Shown one piece after another: positions 26,850-37,620 of a stretch of 64,000 bases of DNA. Position numbers and translations under genes: made by a program. The notes under the pieces are model-generated. The model was not told the origin of the DNA, searched no databases, and was given only the letters and a program-made list of their open reading frames with translations. Source of the DNA: Alkalihalobacillus sp. TS-13 (lineage in GTDB: Bacteria; Bacillota; Bacilli; Bacillales; Fictibacillaceae); assembly GCF_019720915.1 (NCBI RefSeq), contig NZ_JAHKSI010000001.1, forward strand, positions 2,170,001 through 2,234,000, read 5' to 3'. Within the stretch, counting starts at the first letter, position 1. The number at the start of each line of letters is the position of its first letter.

Positions 26850-27290
26850 CTATTTTGGTTCAGTAGTCTTTTCAATCTTTCTGTTTCTCAATTGCCATTT
26901 TTCCCAAATATCTAAAGCAGCGTTACTCCATTGTACCACCTGAGAAACTGTATCTGACTTCCGTTCACCTTCCCGTGCAATGCGTGTGGACACATTTTTC
27001 ACAGAATGACTGACGGTTGATAGGCTATCTCCAATCTCACGGACACCATGGAATACAGAGTTGAGAGATTCTGACTTATGCTGTATATCGTCGGCTAAAC
27101 GGTTGGTTTTATGTAGCAAATCCGTTGTTTCCCTCGATACTCCATCCATTTGGTTTTCAAGTCCATCCAACGTTTTTGCAACATTCGTCAAAGTTAGTTG
27201 AAGAGATTTTAATGTTTTAGAGATAAAAACGACTAGTACTGTGAACGCTACTGCAATTAAAGCTACACTTAGATACAAGATTATTTCCAT
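26850..27290 (-). CDS. ytxG: DUF948 membrane protein YtxG
   Basis: 146 aa. One N-terminal membrane helix (IILYLSVALIAVAFTVLVVFI) is followed by a long heptad-rich coiled coil, ending in a basic tail. DUF948/UPF0478 family, function unknown. ATG 27290 is nine bases after AGGAGGTG. First gene of the operon under a sigma-B-type promoter. Confidence 0.88.
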   Translation of the reverse strand: MEIILYLSVALIAVAFTVLVVFISKTLKSLQLTLTNVAKTLDGLENQMDGVSRETTDLLHKTNRLADDIQHKSESLNSVFHGVREIGDSLSTVSHSVKNVSTRIAREGERKSDTVSQVVQWSNAALDIWEKWQLRNRKIEKTTEPK

Positions 27291-27320
27291 ATCGAATACC
27301 ACCTCCTGTTTAGTATTCCA

Positions 27321-27346
27321 TTTCCCAATTCACGTATTCATTAAAC
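27321..27346 (-). promoter_or_regulatory. Sigma-B promoter of ytxGHJ
   Basis: Minus strand GTTTAA (27346-27341), 14-base spacer, GGGAAA (27326-27321), against the sigma-B consensus GTTTAA-N12-14-GGGTAT. It lies 30 bases upstream of ytxG. The B. subtilis ytxGHJ operon is a known general stress operon. Confidence 0.75.
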
Positions 27347-27473
27347 TTAAACCTTTTTAATCAAATTCGCTGTCTGGATTCAACAATCCTCCTATCTTTT
27401 TTCTAAACTTAAAATAAAGTACAATAGTAGGTGGGAAATAACAAATATTATAAAAAGGAGAGGGCAATTCCTT

Positions 27474-28589
27474 ATGAGAGACCCAAGAATACAAGCGTTG
27501 GCAAACAACATCATTACATATTCAGTAGACCTTCAGCCAGGTGAGAAAGTATTGATAGAAAATACAGGTTACCAGCAAGAACTCGTTAATGCTCTTATAG
27601 AAGAAGCATATAAAGCAAGGGGCTTTCCTTTTGTAACCATTAAGGATGAAACGACTCAACGTGCTTTACTTATGGATGCAAAAGAAGAGCAACTAGAGCT
27701 CCAAGGGAAATTTGAAGAGACAATTATGAAAGAAATGGATGCCTATGTAGCAATCCGCTCTGGGAATAACATTTCAGAATTATCGGATGTACCGTCTGAA
27801 CAGATGGCACTCTATCAAAAGAAAGTTTACAAGTCTGTCCATCATGGACTCAGAATCCCGAAAACGAAATGGTGTGTACTTCGTTACCCGACACCATCAA
27901 TGTCGCAGCTAGCTGACATGAGTACTTCTACCTTCGAAAACTTATTCTTCAATGTATGTAACCTCGATTACAGCAAAATGCTGGACGCAATGGGACCACT
28001 TGAAGAGTTGATGAACCGCACAGATCAGGTCCAAATTAAAGGTCCGGGAACAGACCTGACTTTCTCAATCAAAGATATCCCTTCTGTTACATCAGCAGGA
28101 CACAAAAATCTACCGGATGGTGAAGTGTACACAGCACCAGTTCGCGATTCTGTCAACGGTACGATTACATTCAATTCCCCGTCTCCTTACCAGGGATTCG
28201 TCTTCCATAATGTAAGTTTCACGTTCAAAGACGGAAAAATCATTGAAGCAAGTGCAAATGATACGGAAAGATTGACTAAGGTCCTCGATACGGATGAAGG
28301 CGCACGTTATATTGGAGAATTCGCAATTGGTGTAAACCCTTATATCCAAACACCGATGCAGGATATCCTTTTTGACGAAAAAATCGATGGAAGTTTTCAC
28401 TTTACACCCGGGCAATGCTATAAGGAAGCGTTCAACGGCAATGACTCCAATATCCACTGGGACCTCGTCAATATCCAACGCCCTGATTACGGCGGAGGGG
28501 AAATCTACTTCGACGGCGTCCTTATAAGAAAAGATGGTCGCTTCGTCTTACCAGAACTAGAACCGCTTAATCCAGAAAATCTGAAATAA
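27474..28589 (+). CDS. M29-family aminopeptidase
   Basis: 371 aa metalloaminopeptidase of the AmpS/thermophilic M29 family, starting MRDPRIQALANN. The metal-binding region has LPDGEVYTAP, GEFAIGVNP and DSNIHWDL with the expected Glu and His residues. It releases N-terminal amino acids in the cytoplasm. AAAGGAGAGGGC precedes the ATG. Monocistronic; divergent from ytxG. Confidence 0.92.
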   Translation: MRDPRIQALANNIITYSVDLQPGEKVLIENTGYQQELVNALIEEAYKARGFPFVTIKDETTQRALLMDAKEEQLELQGKFEETIMKEMDAYVAIRSGNNISELSDVPSEQMALYQKKVYKSVHHGLRIPKTKWCVLRYPTPSMSQLADMSTSTFENLFFNVCNLDYSKMLDAMGPLEELMNRTDQVQIKGPGTDLTFSIKDIPSVTSAGHKNLPDGEVYTAPVRDSVNGTITFNSPSPYQGFVFHNVSFTFKDGKIIEASANDTERLTKVLDTDEGARYIGEFAIGVNPYIQTPMQDILFDEKIDGSFHFTPGQCYKEAFNGNDSNIHWDLVNIQRPDYGGGEIYFDGVLIRKDGRFVLPELEPLNPENLK

Positions 28590-28592
28590 ACG

Positions 28593-28688
28593 ATAAAGAA
28601 AACTTGGCAAAGCCAAGCTTTAGCTCCGGCTCAGCCTTAGTTGTGCTTATATTGAAGAAAGTATTTTATACTTTCTTTATATGTAAAT
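28593..28688 (+). repeat. Dispersed repeat family 2, copy B
   Basis: Begins four bases after the aminopeptidase stop. Same order of modules as 23529-23620: ATAAAGAAAACTTGGCAAA, CCAAGC, GGC...GCC, and the palindrome AGAAAGTATTTTATACTTTCT. It lies in the aminopeptidase 3' UTR before the terminator. Confidence 0.8.
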
Positions 28689-28691
28689 AAA

Positions 28692-28733
28692 GGGTGAATC
28701 TGATCGACTTAAGCGATCCAGGTTCACCTTTTT
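28692..28733 (+). terminator. M29 aminopeptidase terminator
   Basis: GGTGAATCTGATCG / CGATCCAGGTTCACC stem and T run. Confidence 0.85.
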
Positions 28734-28802
28734 GGTTTAAAATCGTTAGGCATTAACGCTATGCTGTTTATTGAGCTGTAAAACCTTGAGAAAATGGAAT
28801 CA

Positions 28803-28895
28803 TATACAAAAATTTGAAAATACATACAAAAACGAAAATTTATCTACAAAAATCAGATTTTACCTGCAAAATAAGAAATCACTTACAAAACGCAT
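28803..28895. repeat. Degenerate tandem array with TACAAAAA units
   Basis: Five imperfect units of about 20 bases, each beginning ATACAAAAA, TACAAAAA, TGCAAAAT or TACAAAAC. It resembles the array at 18945-19035. No gene in 28734-28901. Confidence 0.55.
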
Positions 28896-28901
28896 TTAAC
28901 C

Positions 28902-28940
28902 AGAAAAGACCCCGAAGGCTTCACATCAGCCCTCAGGGTC
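28902..28940 (-). terminator. murC terminator
   Basis: Minus strand GACCCTGAGGGCT / AGCCTTCGGGGTC stem, then TTTTCT. Confidence 0.85.
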
Positions 28941-28952
28941 ATTTTCACATGC

Positions 28953-30254
28953 TTATGAAGCCATCTGGCTTTCATAAGCTTTTTGATATTTTTGTATGTC
29001 ACCTGCACCCATGAATAGGAGTACACTGTTGGTATGCTTCGATAAAATATCGATCGTTTCTTCACCGATGATATTTGAATTCGGAATCCGCTCTTGCAGA
29101 TTTTCGATTTTCAAATCTCCTGAATTTTCTCTCGCAGATCCAAATATATCACATAAATACACTGAGTCAGCCTGGTTCAAGCTGTCTGCAAATTCGCTCA
29201 AGAACGTTTGTGTCCGCGTATAGGTGTGCGGTTGGAAAATCGCAACGACTTCTTTATCAGGATATTTCTGTTTTGCAGATTCGATCGTAGCCTTGATTTC
29301 AGTCGGATGATGGGCATAATCATCAATCAAAACCTGTTGCCCGATTCGCTTTTCAGAGAACCTTCTCTTCACACCCTTGAACGTAGCTAGATGTTCTTTC
29401 AATATGTTGACGTCCACTTCTTCATAGTGACAAAGGGCGATCACTGATAAAGCATTGAGCACATGGTGTGTCCCGAATCCAGGAATCGTAAATGTTTCAT
29501 GATACGCGTTCCTAACGAACACATCGAACGTGGTGCCTTTTTGATTGACCTGGATATTCCTTGCTTGAAAATCGTTAGTGTCATTCAAGCCATAGAACAT
29601 GACAGGCACTTTTGCTTGTATCTGTTGCAAGTAAGGGTCGTCTCCGCAGGCAATGATCCCCTTTTGTACTTGCAAGGCCATCGATTGGAAAGCATCGAAT
29701 ACGTCGTTTACATCTTTAAAATAATCCGGATGATCAAAATCTATATTTGTCATGATTGCATAAGATGGCTCATATGAAAGGAAATGTCGTCGATACTCAC
29801 AAGCTTCAAAAACGAAATATTCACTATCTTCCATACCTTTTCCAGATCCATCGCCAATCAAATAGGATGTTGGTTTAGCAGCACCTAAAACATGTGCCAA
29901 TAAGCCTGTCGTAGAAGTTTTACCATGTGAACCTGTTACTGCGACACTGATGAATTTCTTGATGAATTCACCTAAGAAGTGATGGTACCGGTACACTGGC
30001 ACTCCTAATTCAGTAGCTTTAGCCACTTCTTCATGATCATTCGGAAATGCATTTCCAGCTATCACCACTTGATCGGTCTTCACATTTTCCGCACCAAATG
30101 GCAACACTGGGATATTTCGTTCTTCTAATGCTTGTTGGGTAAAGATGTATTGTTCAATGTCAGATCCTTGAATGTCATATTTCATATCATGAAGAATCTG
30201 GGCCAATGGACTCATACCAGTCCCTTTAATCCCAACAAAATGATAAGTTGTCAT
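28953..30254 (-). CDS. murC: UDP-N-acetylmuramate--L-alanine ligase
   Basis: Adds L-Ala to UDP-MurNAc in cytoplasmic peptidoglycan precursor synthesis. N-terminal [16 protein letters not shown] loop [12 protein letters not shown], and [14 protein letters not shown] are family signatures. 433 aa. ATG 30254 has GGAGG eight bases upstream. It is a stand-alone gene near sftA, as in B. subtilis. Confidence 0.97.
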   Translation of the reverse strand: MTTYHFVGIKGTGMSPLAQILHDMKYDIQGSDIEQYIFTQQALEERNIPVLPFGAENVKTDQVVIAGNAFPNDHEEVAKATELGVPVYRYHHFLGEFIKKFISVAVTGSHGKTSTTGLLAHVLGAAKPTSYLIGDGSGKGMEDSEYFVFEACEYRRHFLSYEPSYAIMTNIDFDHPDYFKDVNDVFDAFQSMALQVQKGIIACGDDPYLQQIQAKVPVMFYGLNDTNDFQARNIQVNQKGTTFDVFVRNAYHETFTIPGFGTHHVLNALSVIALCHYEEVDVNILKEHLATFKGVKRRFSEKRIGQQVLIDDYAHHPTEIKATIESAKQKYPDKEVVAIFQPHTYTRTQTFLSEFADSLNQADSVYLCDIFGSARENSGDLKIENLQERIPNSNIIGEETIDILSKHTNSVLLFMGAGDIQKYQKAYESQMAS

Positions 30255-30412
30255 AAAACGAACCTCCAACTAATCTGGAATCGTTACTAATTTTCTACAT
30301 TTATTATATGCCTAAATCAGATAAATGGGGCTAGTATCACCTTTAGGCGTAAAACCCATTTTAACATTATATCAAAAAAGTAGTCTTTAGACTAATAATT
30401 CCTCAAATCGAC

Positions 30413-31516
30413 CTATTCCACTTTCTCAAGACGCGGGTTCGGACGGTGCTTTCGTCCTTTCTTAGCTTCCCTTTTACCATTTAATAAAACATTGTCACCA
30501 GTAAAACCGATATGGATATTCAATAAAGAACTTCCTACTCCATAAATATCAACTGGAACCTTCCGTTCTTCGAATGCCTGAATCCGATCTTCGTTGAACC
30601 CTCCGCTTACCACGATTTTTACATGCTGAAAACCTTCGTCATCCAAAGCTTTCCTCAATGCGAATATCAATTCAGGGTTGACCCCTCTTGGATCGAATGT
30701 ACCGAGTTCGTCTTGGTTTCTCCAAAAATATTGATCGACCAGTGTCCTCGAGGTGTCGATCCGGACGCCTTTCAATGTGTTTCCGAACTCTCTAGCCACT
30801 TTCAAAGAGTCCGTTATGACATCATTATTATAGTCTACCAGTGTAATCAACTCATCCTCAGGATATTGCTCGTAATATGCGCGTGAAGCAGCTACAACAT
30901 CGCCTTCGAACAACTGGATGAGTGCATGCGGCATCGTACCCATCCCGCGCTTGCCCCACCATTCATTCATAGCGTGGGTAGCTTGGGCCGTAGAACCCCC
31001 AATGTATGCTGCGTATCCATCACCAGCTTGCTGGGTAAAATGATCATCACGATCCCCCATAAAGATGACAGGCTTTTGAACACTTGAAGTGCTTGCTGCT
31101 TTCACAACATTATAAACATTCGTCGATACAGAAGTTCTTCTGCCTAGAATGCCGTCAATAAGACCTTCAAGGAACCCGAAGTTTTGATACGGACCTTCGA
31201 TCGTCAGGACCGTTTCATAGGGTTCGACTTTGTCACCGTCTTTAAGTGAGTAGATCTCCAATTCTTCAGGTTTTTTTGCGAAAGTTTTGATCAAAGCGAT
31301 GGCTTCGTCAGTCCCACAGAGCACAGCATGCTTCTTTTGAAAGAACTGCATTTTCACGACATTATCCGAACGATGTGCCTCAGCGATTTCACAAGTTTTC
31401 AAAAAGTAAACGGCAGAAAACCATCCTTCAGCGACACGTTCATCGAATTTGAAGGTGTTATTCGTCAGTCTATTGATTTTTCCTTGCATTTTCAATTCGA
31501 TTTCTTTCATATCCAT
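30413..31516 (-). CDS. Nicotinate phosphoribosyltransferase
   Basis: 367 aa. The segments MGDRDDHFTQQAGDGYAAY, LVDYNNDVITDSL, GVRIDTSRT and VSGGFNEDRI place it in the nicotinate phosphoribosyltransferase/nadC-like barrel family. It makes nicotinate mononucleotide for NAD salvage. It is of the short archaeal-like type rather than the roughly 490-residue B. subtilis PncB type. AGGTG seven bases before the ATG. Monocistronic. Confidence 0.82.
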   Translation of the reverse strand: MDMKEIELKMQGKINRLTNNTFKFDERVAEGWFSAVYFLKTCEIAEAHRSDNVVKMQFFQKKHAVLCGTDEAIALIKTFAKKPEELEIYSLKDGDKVEPYETVLTIEGPYQNFGFLEGLIDGILGRRTSVSTNVYNVVKAASTSSVQKPVIFMGDRDDHFTQQAGDGYAAYIGGSTAQATHAMNEWWGKRGMGTMPHALIQLFEGDVVAASRAYYEQYPEDELITLVDYNNDVITDSLKVAREFGNTLKGVRIDTSRTLVDQYFWRNQDELGTFDPRGVNPELIFALRKALDDEGFQHVKIVVSGGFNEDRIQAFEERKVPVDIYGVGSSLLNIHIGFTGDNVLLNGKREAKKGRKHRPNPRLEKVE

Positions 31517-31585
31517 ACGATTGCACCTATTCCTTTATGTACTTCAGTTGCTTATTGTTTTTGATATTCTTGGCTCTGTTAATTT

Positions 31586-31870
31586 TATTGTTGATTTCTA
31601 CGAAATTCACTCCCTTTCCGCGGGCAAACGAAAAGCGGAAGCGACCCGATTAGTCACGTAGGTCAATGGAAAACGGACGAGGAGGCTCGAACCAAACAAA
31701 AACTTGGTTCTGCGTGGGCTCACTCATAAGGGTGTCATTCAATGTGTCGACCCGTGCAGGAAGTTTGAAGTGATCCAAGTGAATGTTCGCTGAACTAGAC
31801 ATTACTTCCCTGCATTAACCCACTTCGGCGAGCTTTTCCCGCAGGAGTGTCGCAAATTTCGCTTAAAATG
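31586..31870 (-). repeat. Dispersed repeat family 1, copy 6
   Basis: Starts TTGTTGATTTCTACGAAATTC and ends GCAGGAGTGTCGCAAATTTCGC. Contains the AACCAAACAAAAACTTGGTT hairpin and GGATCACTTC-type block, without the CGACGTTCACC block. Upstream of the nicotinate phosphoribosyltransferase gene. 31871-32098 shows nothing else. Confidence 0.87.
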
Positions 31871-32098
31871 AACAAAGTCCTTTAACAGAACCACATCCTT
31901 AAATGTAGATTTTTGAGAAATCCACTTTTGTGAATTCCTCAAAACTTTTCTGTAAAATTAACAGTACATTTTAGCTAAGCTTACTTATAAGATAACCATT
32001 AGTTTATCATATAAAACGAATACCGATAATTCAAGACTATCATTTATTCCTCAAAATTGCTTAGTTATCGCATTTTCGGTAATCATATTGCTGCTTGT

Positions 32099-34660
32099 CT
32101 ATTCCTCACTTACTTGATCATAAAACTCTTGTTTCGATACGAGTACATTTCGCGGTTTACTTCCCATAGCTTCAGAAACGATGCCGCGGGTTTCCATCAT
32201 ATCCACTAGTCTAGCTGCCCGGTTATACCCAATGCGGAATCTTCTCTGTAAGGCAGAAGATGAAGCAGCACCCTGTTCAAGTACGAAATCACAAGCCTCA
32301 TCGAACAATTCATCGTTCTGATCAATGGCCAATGTATTTTGCACCAACTCTTCTTTTTCAAACAAATAATCCGGATCGCGTTGTTCTTTGACATGCTGGG
32401 TGATCCGTTCGATTTCCTCATCGGATACAAAATTCCCCTGTACACGTACAGGCTTGGAGACACCGTTGCCAAGGAAAAGCATATCTCCTTTACCAAGAAG
32501 TTTATCAGCTCCGTTCGTATCGATGATCGTTCTTGAATCCACCGATGAAGAGACAGAGAATGCAACCCGGGTCGGAATGTTCGCTTTGATCAACCCTGTT
32601 ATCACATCTACCGACGGACGTTGAGTCGCCAACAGAAGGTGGATACCGCAAGCGCGGGCTTTTTGGGCGATACGACAGATTGAGTCTTCAACTTCTTGCG
32701 GTGAAACCATCATAAGATCTGCTAACTCATCAATGACTACAACAACGTAAGGGAGCTTTTGGTCAGGTTCTCCTTTTTCCTTAACAAGCTTATTGAAACG
32801 CTCCATATCTCTGACCCCTGTTTTTGCAAATAATTCGTACCGGCGTTCCATTTCATCCACGGCCCATTTCAGTCCAAGTGTCGCTTCTTTTGCATCCGTT
32901 ATGACTGGCGTTACCAGATGGGGCAACTGGTTATACGGAGCTAGCTCAACCATTTTCGGATCGATGAGCATCAATCGTACATCATCCGGATGAGCCTTAT
33001 ATAAGATACTGATGAGCAACGAATTAATACATACACTTTTACCTGAGCCGGTAGCACCAGCTATCAGACCATGTGGCATTTTTTGAAGATCCGTCACGAC
33101 CGGATTTCCTGAAATATCAAGGCCTAATGCTACAGAGAGCGGGGATGAACTTTGTGTAAAATTCGGATGTGTGATGATTTCACGCAGGGTCACCGATTTG
33201 CTCACTTTGTTTGGAACCTCGATCCCGATTGCATTTCGTCCGGGAATTGGCGCCTCCATCCGGATATCCTTCGCAGCTAAGCTCAATTTGATATCATCAG
33301 AAAGGTTCGTTATCTTATTGACTTTTACGCCCGGTGCAGGCTGAACTTCAATTCTTGTAACAGATGGACCTTTTGTCGCGCCGACTACAGTAGCTTTAAC
33401 ATTGAAGTTATGAAGGGTAGACTGCAGCAGTTCGATTTGATCGTTCAACCATGTTTCGTCATCATTAATCTCTTGAATTTCCCGGTCTAACAATCTTTCA
33501 GAAGGGAAACTGTACCCTCGTTCAATCGATTTTTCATGCTTCGGTGTACTCGAATGATCTGCTTGGGTTTTCCTCTGAGGCTTCCTGTCACGTTGCAGCA
33601 TCATTACGTTGAACGGGATTGGACTCTTCTTTTTTTCTTCTTCATTTTTAAGACTTACTGATTGAGTCGGCTTCTCTGGTTCTGGTTCATCGTTTTCCAC
33701 CTTGTTTGTTTCAACGGTTTCCGATGTTTTAGGAGTATTGTTTTCATATGTATGGGTGGATGGCTCAGCATTTTCAGCGATTACTTGTTTTGTATCAGTA
33801 CTACTGTCTTCCAACGTCTCTTCAGGCTGGATTTCAGTGGATTCACTTTCCAAATTCAAAGGAATTTCGGTATCTTCAGTCCCCACTTCCTGATGATCTT
33901 CGCCGGTTTCTATATTCCAGGTTGGGGTTATAGGTTCTTCCCTTTCCTGTTTTAATTCTTGCGTGAACCCCCAGCCATGTAATGTCCATTCTTCTTTTTC
34001 TGACTCTGATTTGTCCAGTTCATTTTGATTTGAAAATTCGGATTCCTTCATTTCAGATTGATATAATACTTCTTCTTCCTTCATTTCAGAAATTGCTTGG
34101 TAAGCTTCATATCCTGGTTCATACTTTGATTGTTGCGCTTGTTTTTTACTAGAAATGGTACCTGCACTTTCCGGGCCGATTTTAGGCGGAAACACTTCCG
34201 GACGACTGCCGAATCCATAGATTGGAGAAGGGATTTCAGTAGGCGTAAAGTTTTCTCCAGTAAACTTTGGCTTTTCCTCAGTGCTTTTAGACCTTCCCCC
34301 GCTTCGATTTCGTTCAGATTGTCTTCTTTCTACCCGGGGTTGCTTTTTATCAGCTTGCTTGGTTTGCTTTTGTGGTTCATATTCGGACGTTGCTCTTTCG
34401 TTTTCAGTTGGATCGTTAAGGTGATCCTTCTCATTTTTATCATCAGGTATGACTGGAAAACGAAAACTTCCTTCTTTCGGATATTGATGTACCATTCTCG
34501 GTTCGAACGAGCTTTTACCTGCTGTCATCCTTCCTACAGACATCCCTTTCCTTTTTTGTTGCGTATTTGCTTTAGGGATGGTCCGATTGTTTTCCTTTTC
34601 AGTCTCTATGTCCTCATCTTCAAAAATCAAATTCATCATTTTTTTCAACCAGTTAGACAT
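32099..34660 (-). CDS. sftA: DNA translocase SftA (FtsK/SpoIIIE family)
   Basis: 853 aa soluble FtsK-family motor. A long, low-complexity, Glu/Ser/Thr-rich N-terminal half (about residues 1-390) without membrane helices is the feature that separates SftA from SpoIIIE. The motor follows, with Walker [13 protein letters not shown] near residue 535 and Walker [13 protein letters not shown] near 640. A C-terminal winged-helix gamma domain ([20 protein letters not shown]) reads DNA polarity. It clears trapped chromosomal DNA from the division septum. Downstream of ytpR on the same strand. Confidence 0.95.
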   Translation of the reverse strand: MSNWLKKMMNLIFEDEDIETEKENNRTIPKANTQQKRKGMSVGRMTAGKSSFEPRMVHQYPKEGSFRFPVIPDDKNEKDHLNDPTENERATSEYEPQKQTKQADKKQPRVERRQSERNRSGGRSKSTEEKPKFTGENFTPTEIPSPIYGFGSRPEVFPPKIGPESAGTISSKKQAQQSKYEPGYEAYQAISEMKEEEVLYQSEMKESEFSNQNELDKSESEKEEWTLHGWGFTQELKQEREEPITPTWNIETGEDHQEVGTEDTEIPLNLESESTEIQPEETLEDSSTDTKQVIAENAEPSTHTYENNTPKTSETVETNKVENDEPEPEKPTQSVSLKNEEEKKKSPIPFNVMMLQRDRKPQRKTQADHSSTPKHEKSIERGYSFPSERLLDREIQEINDDETWLNDQIELLQSTLHNFNVKATVVGATKGPSVTRIEVQPAPGVKVNKITNLSDDIKLSLAAKDIRMEAPIPGRNAIGIEVPNKVSKSVTLREIITHPNFTQSSSPLSVALGLDISGNPVVTDLQKMPHGLIAGATGSGKSVCINSLLISILYKAHPDDVRLMLIDPKMVELAPYNQLPHLVTPVITDAKEATLGLKWAVDEMERRYELFAKTGVRDMERFNKLVKEKGEPDQKLPYVVVVIDELADLMMVSPQEVEDSICRIAQKARACGIHLLLATQRPSVDVITGLIKANIPTRVAFSVSSSVDSRTIIDTNGADKLLGKGDMLFLGNGVSKPVRVQGNFVSDEEIERITQHVKEQRDPDYLFEKEELVQNTLAIDQNDELFDEACDFVLEQGAASSSALQRRFRIGYNRAARLVDMMETRGIVSEAMGSKPRNVLVSKQEFYDQVSEE

Positions 34661-34814
34661 CTATACATTCACCTTTTTTAAAAAATTTCTTTCGTTCACC
34701 TAAATATTCGAATTTATGAGATACTATTCGAATATTCCATCCATCATTATCAAAAGAAACAAGTCAATTCAAAACCTATTCCTTACTCATTCTCCTCAAA
34801 AAAGGTAAATAAGT

Positions 34815-34845
34815 AGTAGAAAACAACCAGATCTGATCTGGTTGT
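34815..34845 (-). terminator. ytpR terminator
   Basis: ACAACCAGATC / GATCTGGTTGT stem with minus-strand tail TTTTCT. Confidence 0.85.
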
Positions 34846-34856
34846 CCTAACTCAAT

Positions 34857-35474
34857 TTACTTGTCATTTGTGAAGAAATCAGCACCAATTTCATAGTCAT
34901 CACTTAAAACAAGAATTCCTTTTTCTTTTGGAGCATCAGGTAAATTCAACTCTTTAGCTGAACAAATCATACCTGAGGATGGGACGCCTCGAAGTTCCGC
35001 TTCTTTTATCAACATTCCGCTTGGCATCATTGCTCCCACACGTGCGACAACGACTTTTTGGTCTTTATCGACATTCGGTGCTCCGCAAACGATCTGCAGT
35101 ACATCATCACCGATATCTACTTTACAAATACTAAGCTTATCTGCATCAGGATGCTTTTCTTTGGAAGTGACGTTTCCGACAATGAATTCAGGTCGAGCGT
35201 CGAATGCAATTGTTTCCCCCACATCACTCTTTTGTAAAAACTGATTGATTTCATCTACTAAAGTTTCTGTAACTTCAATCTTCCCATTCCCAGAAAGATC
35301 AAAATACCTGGAAGCATTGAAGATGTTATAGCCCAAAGTACGACCATCTTTTTTATCAAATAATCTCACTACTTCTCTGTGTTTTTGAAAATCACGTTCT
35401 GTAATCGTCCCTGCATCTAAAGAAACGAGCAGGACATCCCCTATTCCATTTGGGTTATAATGTACATTCACCAT
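34857..35474 (-). CDS. ytpR: YtpR, tRNA-binding-domain protein
   Basis: 205 aa. A DUF4479-like N-terminal half is followed by a tRNA-binding OB fold ([25 protein letters not shown]...VCGAPN...[16 protein letters not shown]), like that in PheT and the MetG C-terminus. It may bind structured RNA or tRNA; exact role unknown. Follows ytpQ by 25 bases and is the last gene of its operon. Confidence 0.92.
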   Translation of the reverse strand: MVNVHYNPNGIGDVLLVSLDAGTITERDFQKHREVVRLFDKKDGRTLGYNIFNASRYFDLSGNGKIEVTETLVDEINQFLQKSDVGETIAFDARPEFIVGNVTSKEKHPDADKLSICKVDIGDDVLQIVCGAPNVDKDQKVVVARVGAMMPSGMLIKEAELRGVPSSGMICSAKELNLPDAPKEKGILVLSDDYEIGADFFTNDK

Positions 35475-35499
35475 ACGGGCTTTCCCCTTTCATAAACAT

Positions 35500-36300
35500 C
35501 TATTCAGATTCTTCCGGTTTTGTTTTAGCAAGTATGAATATCGGTTCGAATTCTCCATCCTCATAAAGGAATGGTAATGCAGTAACAGGAACCCTACCAT
35601 TTGAAAAGAAGTGCATGGACATCTGTCCTAAGATATCGTAGCCTTGTTCATTTTTGATATCGGCAAAAATCAAGACATCTTGATGTGGCACAGCAACAGC
35701 AAGTGTACCTTCTGCTTTTTTCTTCATTCTGTCAAGCAGCTGCTGGTTCAAGATGCGGCTTGCGTCATATCCATCATTATGGTTGATGAAATAGAAGACG
35801 TTTCCTGCAACCTGATCTTCCTTCATGGAGCAATCAAGGGAACGTAAGTTGAATCTTCCTATCTCCTTTAATTGCTGGATATTCCAACCTTGCTCTTCAA
35901 GCATATTTTCTGTCAGCAAACGATACGAATTCCCCAAATCCTGCGCATAAAAAATCCGGGTTTCAGCTGTATGCTCTTCAAACACAAGTGGCTCCCCGTT
36001 ATGTTCAGTTGGGAAAGATGTCGATCGGATCACTGGAAAAATCGCTTTCTGATTTCCATCTAAAGATTGGTTTTGATTCATGACAGAAAACAGTTCGTCA
36101 ACATGGTAGATGATTTCATCAATCGCATCATCTTTCCGTTCTTCGTATTTGGCAGTCAAGCCAGGAAGTGAGAGGGTAATACCTTTACCAGTTCCTTTTT
36201 CTTCAATACGCAGTGTTTTTTCTTTCGCATTGAAGATGAACGATCGATCTTCACTTCCTAGTCTCTTTTCCAATATACGTTTCAGTTCAATCGGTTCCAT
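35500..36300 (-). CDS. ytpQ: YtpQ, DUF1444 protein
   Basis: 266 aa, no membrane segment or Cys motif; matches the DUF1444 family in length and ends ([23 protein letters not shown]). Function unknown. AGGAGG-type site before the ATG. Operon with ytpR. Confidence 0.9.
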   Translation of the reverse strand: MEPIELKRILEKRLGSEDRSFIFNAKEKTLRIEEKGTGKGITLSLPGLTAKYEERKDDAIDEIIYHVDELFSVMNQNQSLDGNQKAIFPVIRSTSFPTEHNGEPLVFEEHTAETRIFYAQDLGNSYRLLTENMLEEQGWNIQQLKEIGRFNLRSLDCSMKEDQVAGNVFYFINHNDGYDASRILNQQLLDRMKKKAEGTLAVAVPHQDVLIFADIKNEQGYDILGQMSMHFFSNGRVPVTALPFLYEDGEFEPIFILAKTKPEESE

Positions 36301-36361
36301 CCGACATCCTCCTTTCTATGATGAACTCTGTTTTTTATTTATTATTGGCTTTGTTATAGTT

Positions 36362-36650
36362 GATTGTTATTTTTACAAATTACTTCCTTTTCAAGCGATC
36401 CGCAAGCCTCCTCGGTCGTTTCTCGATGATGCCAAGCTGCATCTACCCATTAGCGGACACAGGAAACCTTATTTGGCGAAAATATAGGATTTTACAATCC
36501 TAACGGACACCAGGGACCTTGTTTCGCAAATATCATAGAAAATCAGCTGCTTTGTTCACAAATAACGGCTGTGGTGTCCGGTAACTGAAAATATGGCTGC
36601 TTGAACTCACCTGTCACGCTCTTCTGCTGGAGTGTCGGGAATTTCGCTTA
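36362..36650 (-). repeat. Dispersed repeat family 1, copy 7 (degenerate) with inner GGACAC repeats
   Basis: Right end GGAGTGTCGGGAATTTCGC and left end TTTTTACAAATTACTTCC are recognisable. The interior differs from other copies: GCGGACACAGGAAACCTT and ACGGACACCAGGGACCTT are imperfect tandem units, plus GGTGTCCG inverted. Confidence 0.6.
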
Positions 36651-36704
36651 AAGGATGTTCAAAAATAACTAACAAACAAAAAGATAGTCTTTTGATAAAC
36701 AGAA

Positions 36705-36753
36705 GAAGGGTTGACCATCAACTAAGTGCCGGGCACTTATGGCTCAACCCCTC
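36705..36753. repeat. Hairpin downstream of queF
   Basis: GGGTTGA / TCAACCC outer stem and AAGTGCC / GGGCACTT inner stem. No U run on the minus strand. The inner arm shares the GTGCC/GGCAC motif of other hairpins at 26330 and 44202. Confidence 0.6.
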
Positions 36754-36782
36754 TGGTTTACATTTAGGGTTCGACCCCAGAG

Positions 36783-37205
36783 TTATGCGTTGTCTTTCTT
36801 ATATTCAGCTACTACTTCAGTACCTAGTCCACCACGAGCGTTCCAAATTGCGGTAATCTGCATTTCTTTCGGCTCAAGTAATTGAACGAGATCGTCAAGA
36901 ATACGATTTGTCGCATGCTCTTGATAGATTCCGACATTTCGATAAGAAGTAAGGTAATACTTCAATGATTTCATTTCCACAAGCTTTTCGTTCGGAATAT
37001 AGCTGATGTGGAATTCTGCAAAATCCGGAAGACCGGACCATGGACATACCGAAGTGAATTCGTTTGTCGGAATCGTCACCAATGTGTCCTTCCCTATATA
37101 TTCATACGGAATCGTTTCTAGTATATCTACAAGGATGACATCCTCATTTTCTATGTCGAATCGAATACCTGCGTATTTACTGTGGTCAACATCTACTTTT
37201 GCCAC
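36783..37205 (-). CDS. queF: preQ0 reductase QueF
   Basis: NADPH-dependent reduction of 7-cyano-7-deazaguanine (preQ0) to preQ1 in queuosine synthesis. Catalytic Cys54 and Asp61 are in [14 protein letters not shown], and [10 protein letters not shown] is the QueF motif. 140 aa, with the short ending [11 protein letters not shown]...NARGG of the cyanobacterial-like form rather than the 165-residue B. subtilis form. GTG 37205 follows AAGGGTG. It lies 8 kb from queDEC. Confidence 0.88.
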   Translation of the reverse strand: MAKVDVDHSKYAGIRFDIENEDVILVDILETIPYEYIGKDTLVTIPTNEFTSVCPWSGLPDFAEFHISYIPNEKLVEMKSLKYYLTSYRNVGIYQEHATNRILDDLVQLLEPKEMQITAIWNARGGLGTEVVAEYKKDNA

Positions 37206-37288
37206 AACGTTCACCCTTTCTAAAAGAACAATTAAGACATGAATCTCTAATATTAAATTTTAACATCAGAAAGGGAAAAAGTCACTGT

Positions 37289-37603
37289 TTAGCGTATGGA
37301 TGTAAGGAAGTTTTCGATTTGTTCCTTAGACTTGCGCTGTTTATCAACGTAACGTCCTATTTCTTTACCGTTACTGAAAGCAAGGAAACTTGGAATTCCG
37401 AAAATATCGTATTCCTGGCACAATTCGATATGCTCATCCCGATCAACATAATAGTAATCGAATTGACCATATTCTTCCTCGATTTCACGCATGATCGGCT
37501 TCACGATCACACAATCCGGGCACCATACCGCGGAAAACATGATAATTGCATTTTCTGATTGGATTGCAGCATTCCAGTCTTCATTCGTTTTGATTGTTTT
37601 CAT
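37289..37603 (-). CDS. ytpP: Thioredoxin-like protein YtpP
   Basis: 104 aa thioredoxin fold with active site SAVWCPDCVIVKP and cis-Pro FGIPSFLAF. ATG 37603 is eight bases after GGAGG; the longer upstream frame has no binding site. It begins 17 bases after the PTS IIC-like gene, so the two are probably co-transcribed. Confidence 0.92.
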   Translation of the reverse strand: MKTIKTNEDWNAAIQSENAIIMFSAVWCPDCVIVKPIMREIEEEYGQFDYYYVDRDEHIELCQEYDIFGIPSFLAFSNGKEIGRYVDKQRKSKEQIENFLTSIR

Positions 37604-37620
37604 GTAAATAACCTCCAATA

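Noticed and set aside
28803-28895. CRISPR array in the TACAAAA units
   Set aside because: Units are short, degenerate and contiguous without spacers, and no cas genes are present.
33662-34681. Long plus-strand frames opposite the sftA N-terminal half
   Set aside because: Antisense shadows of the Glu/Ser-rich codons; no binding sites or family signals.
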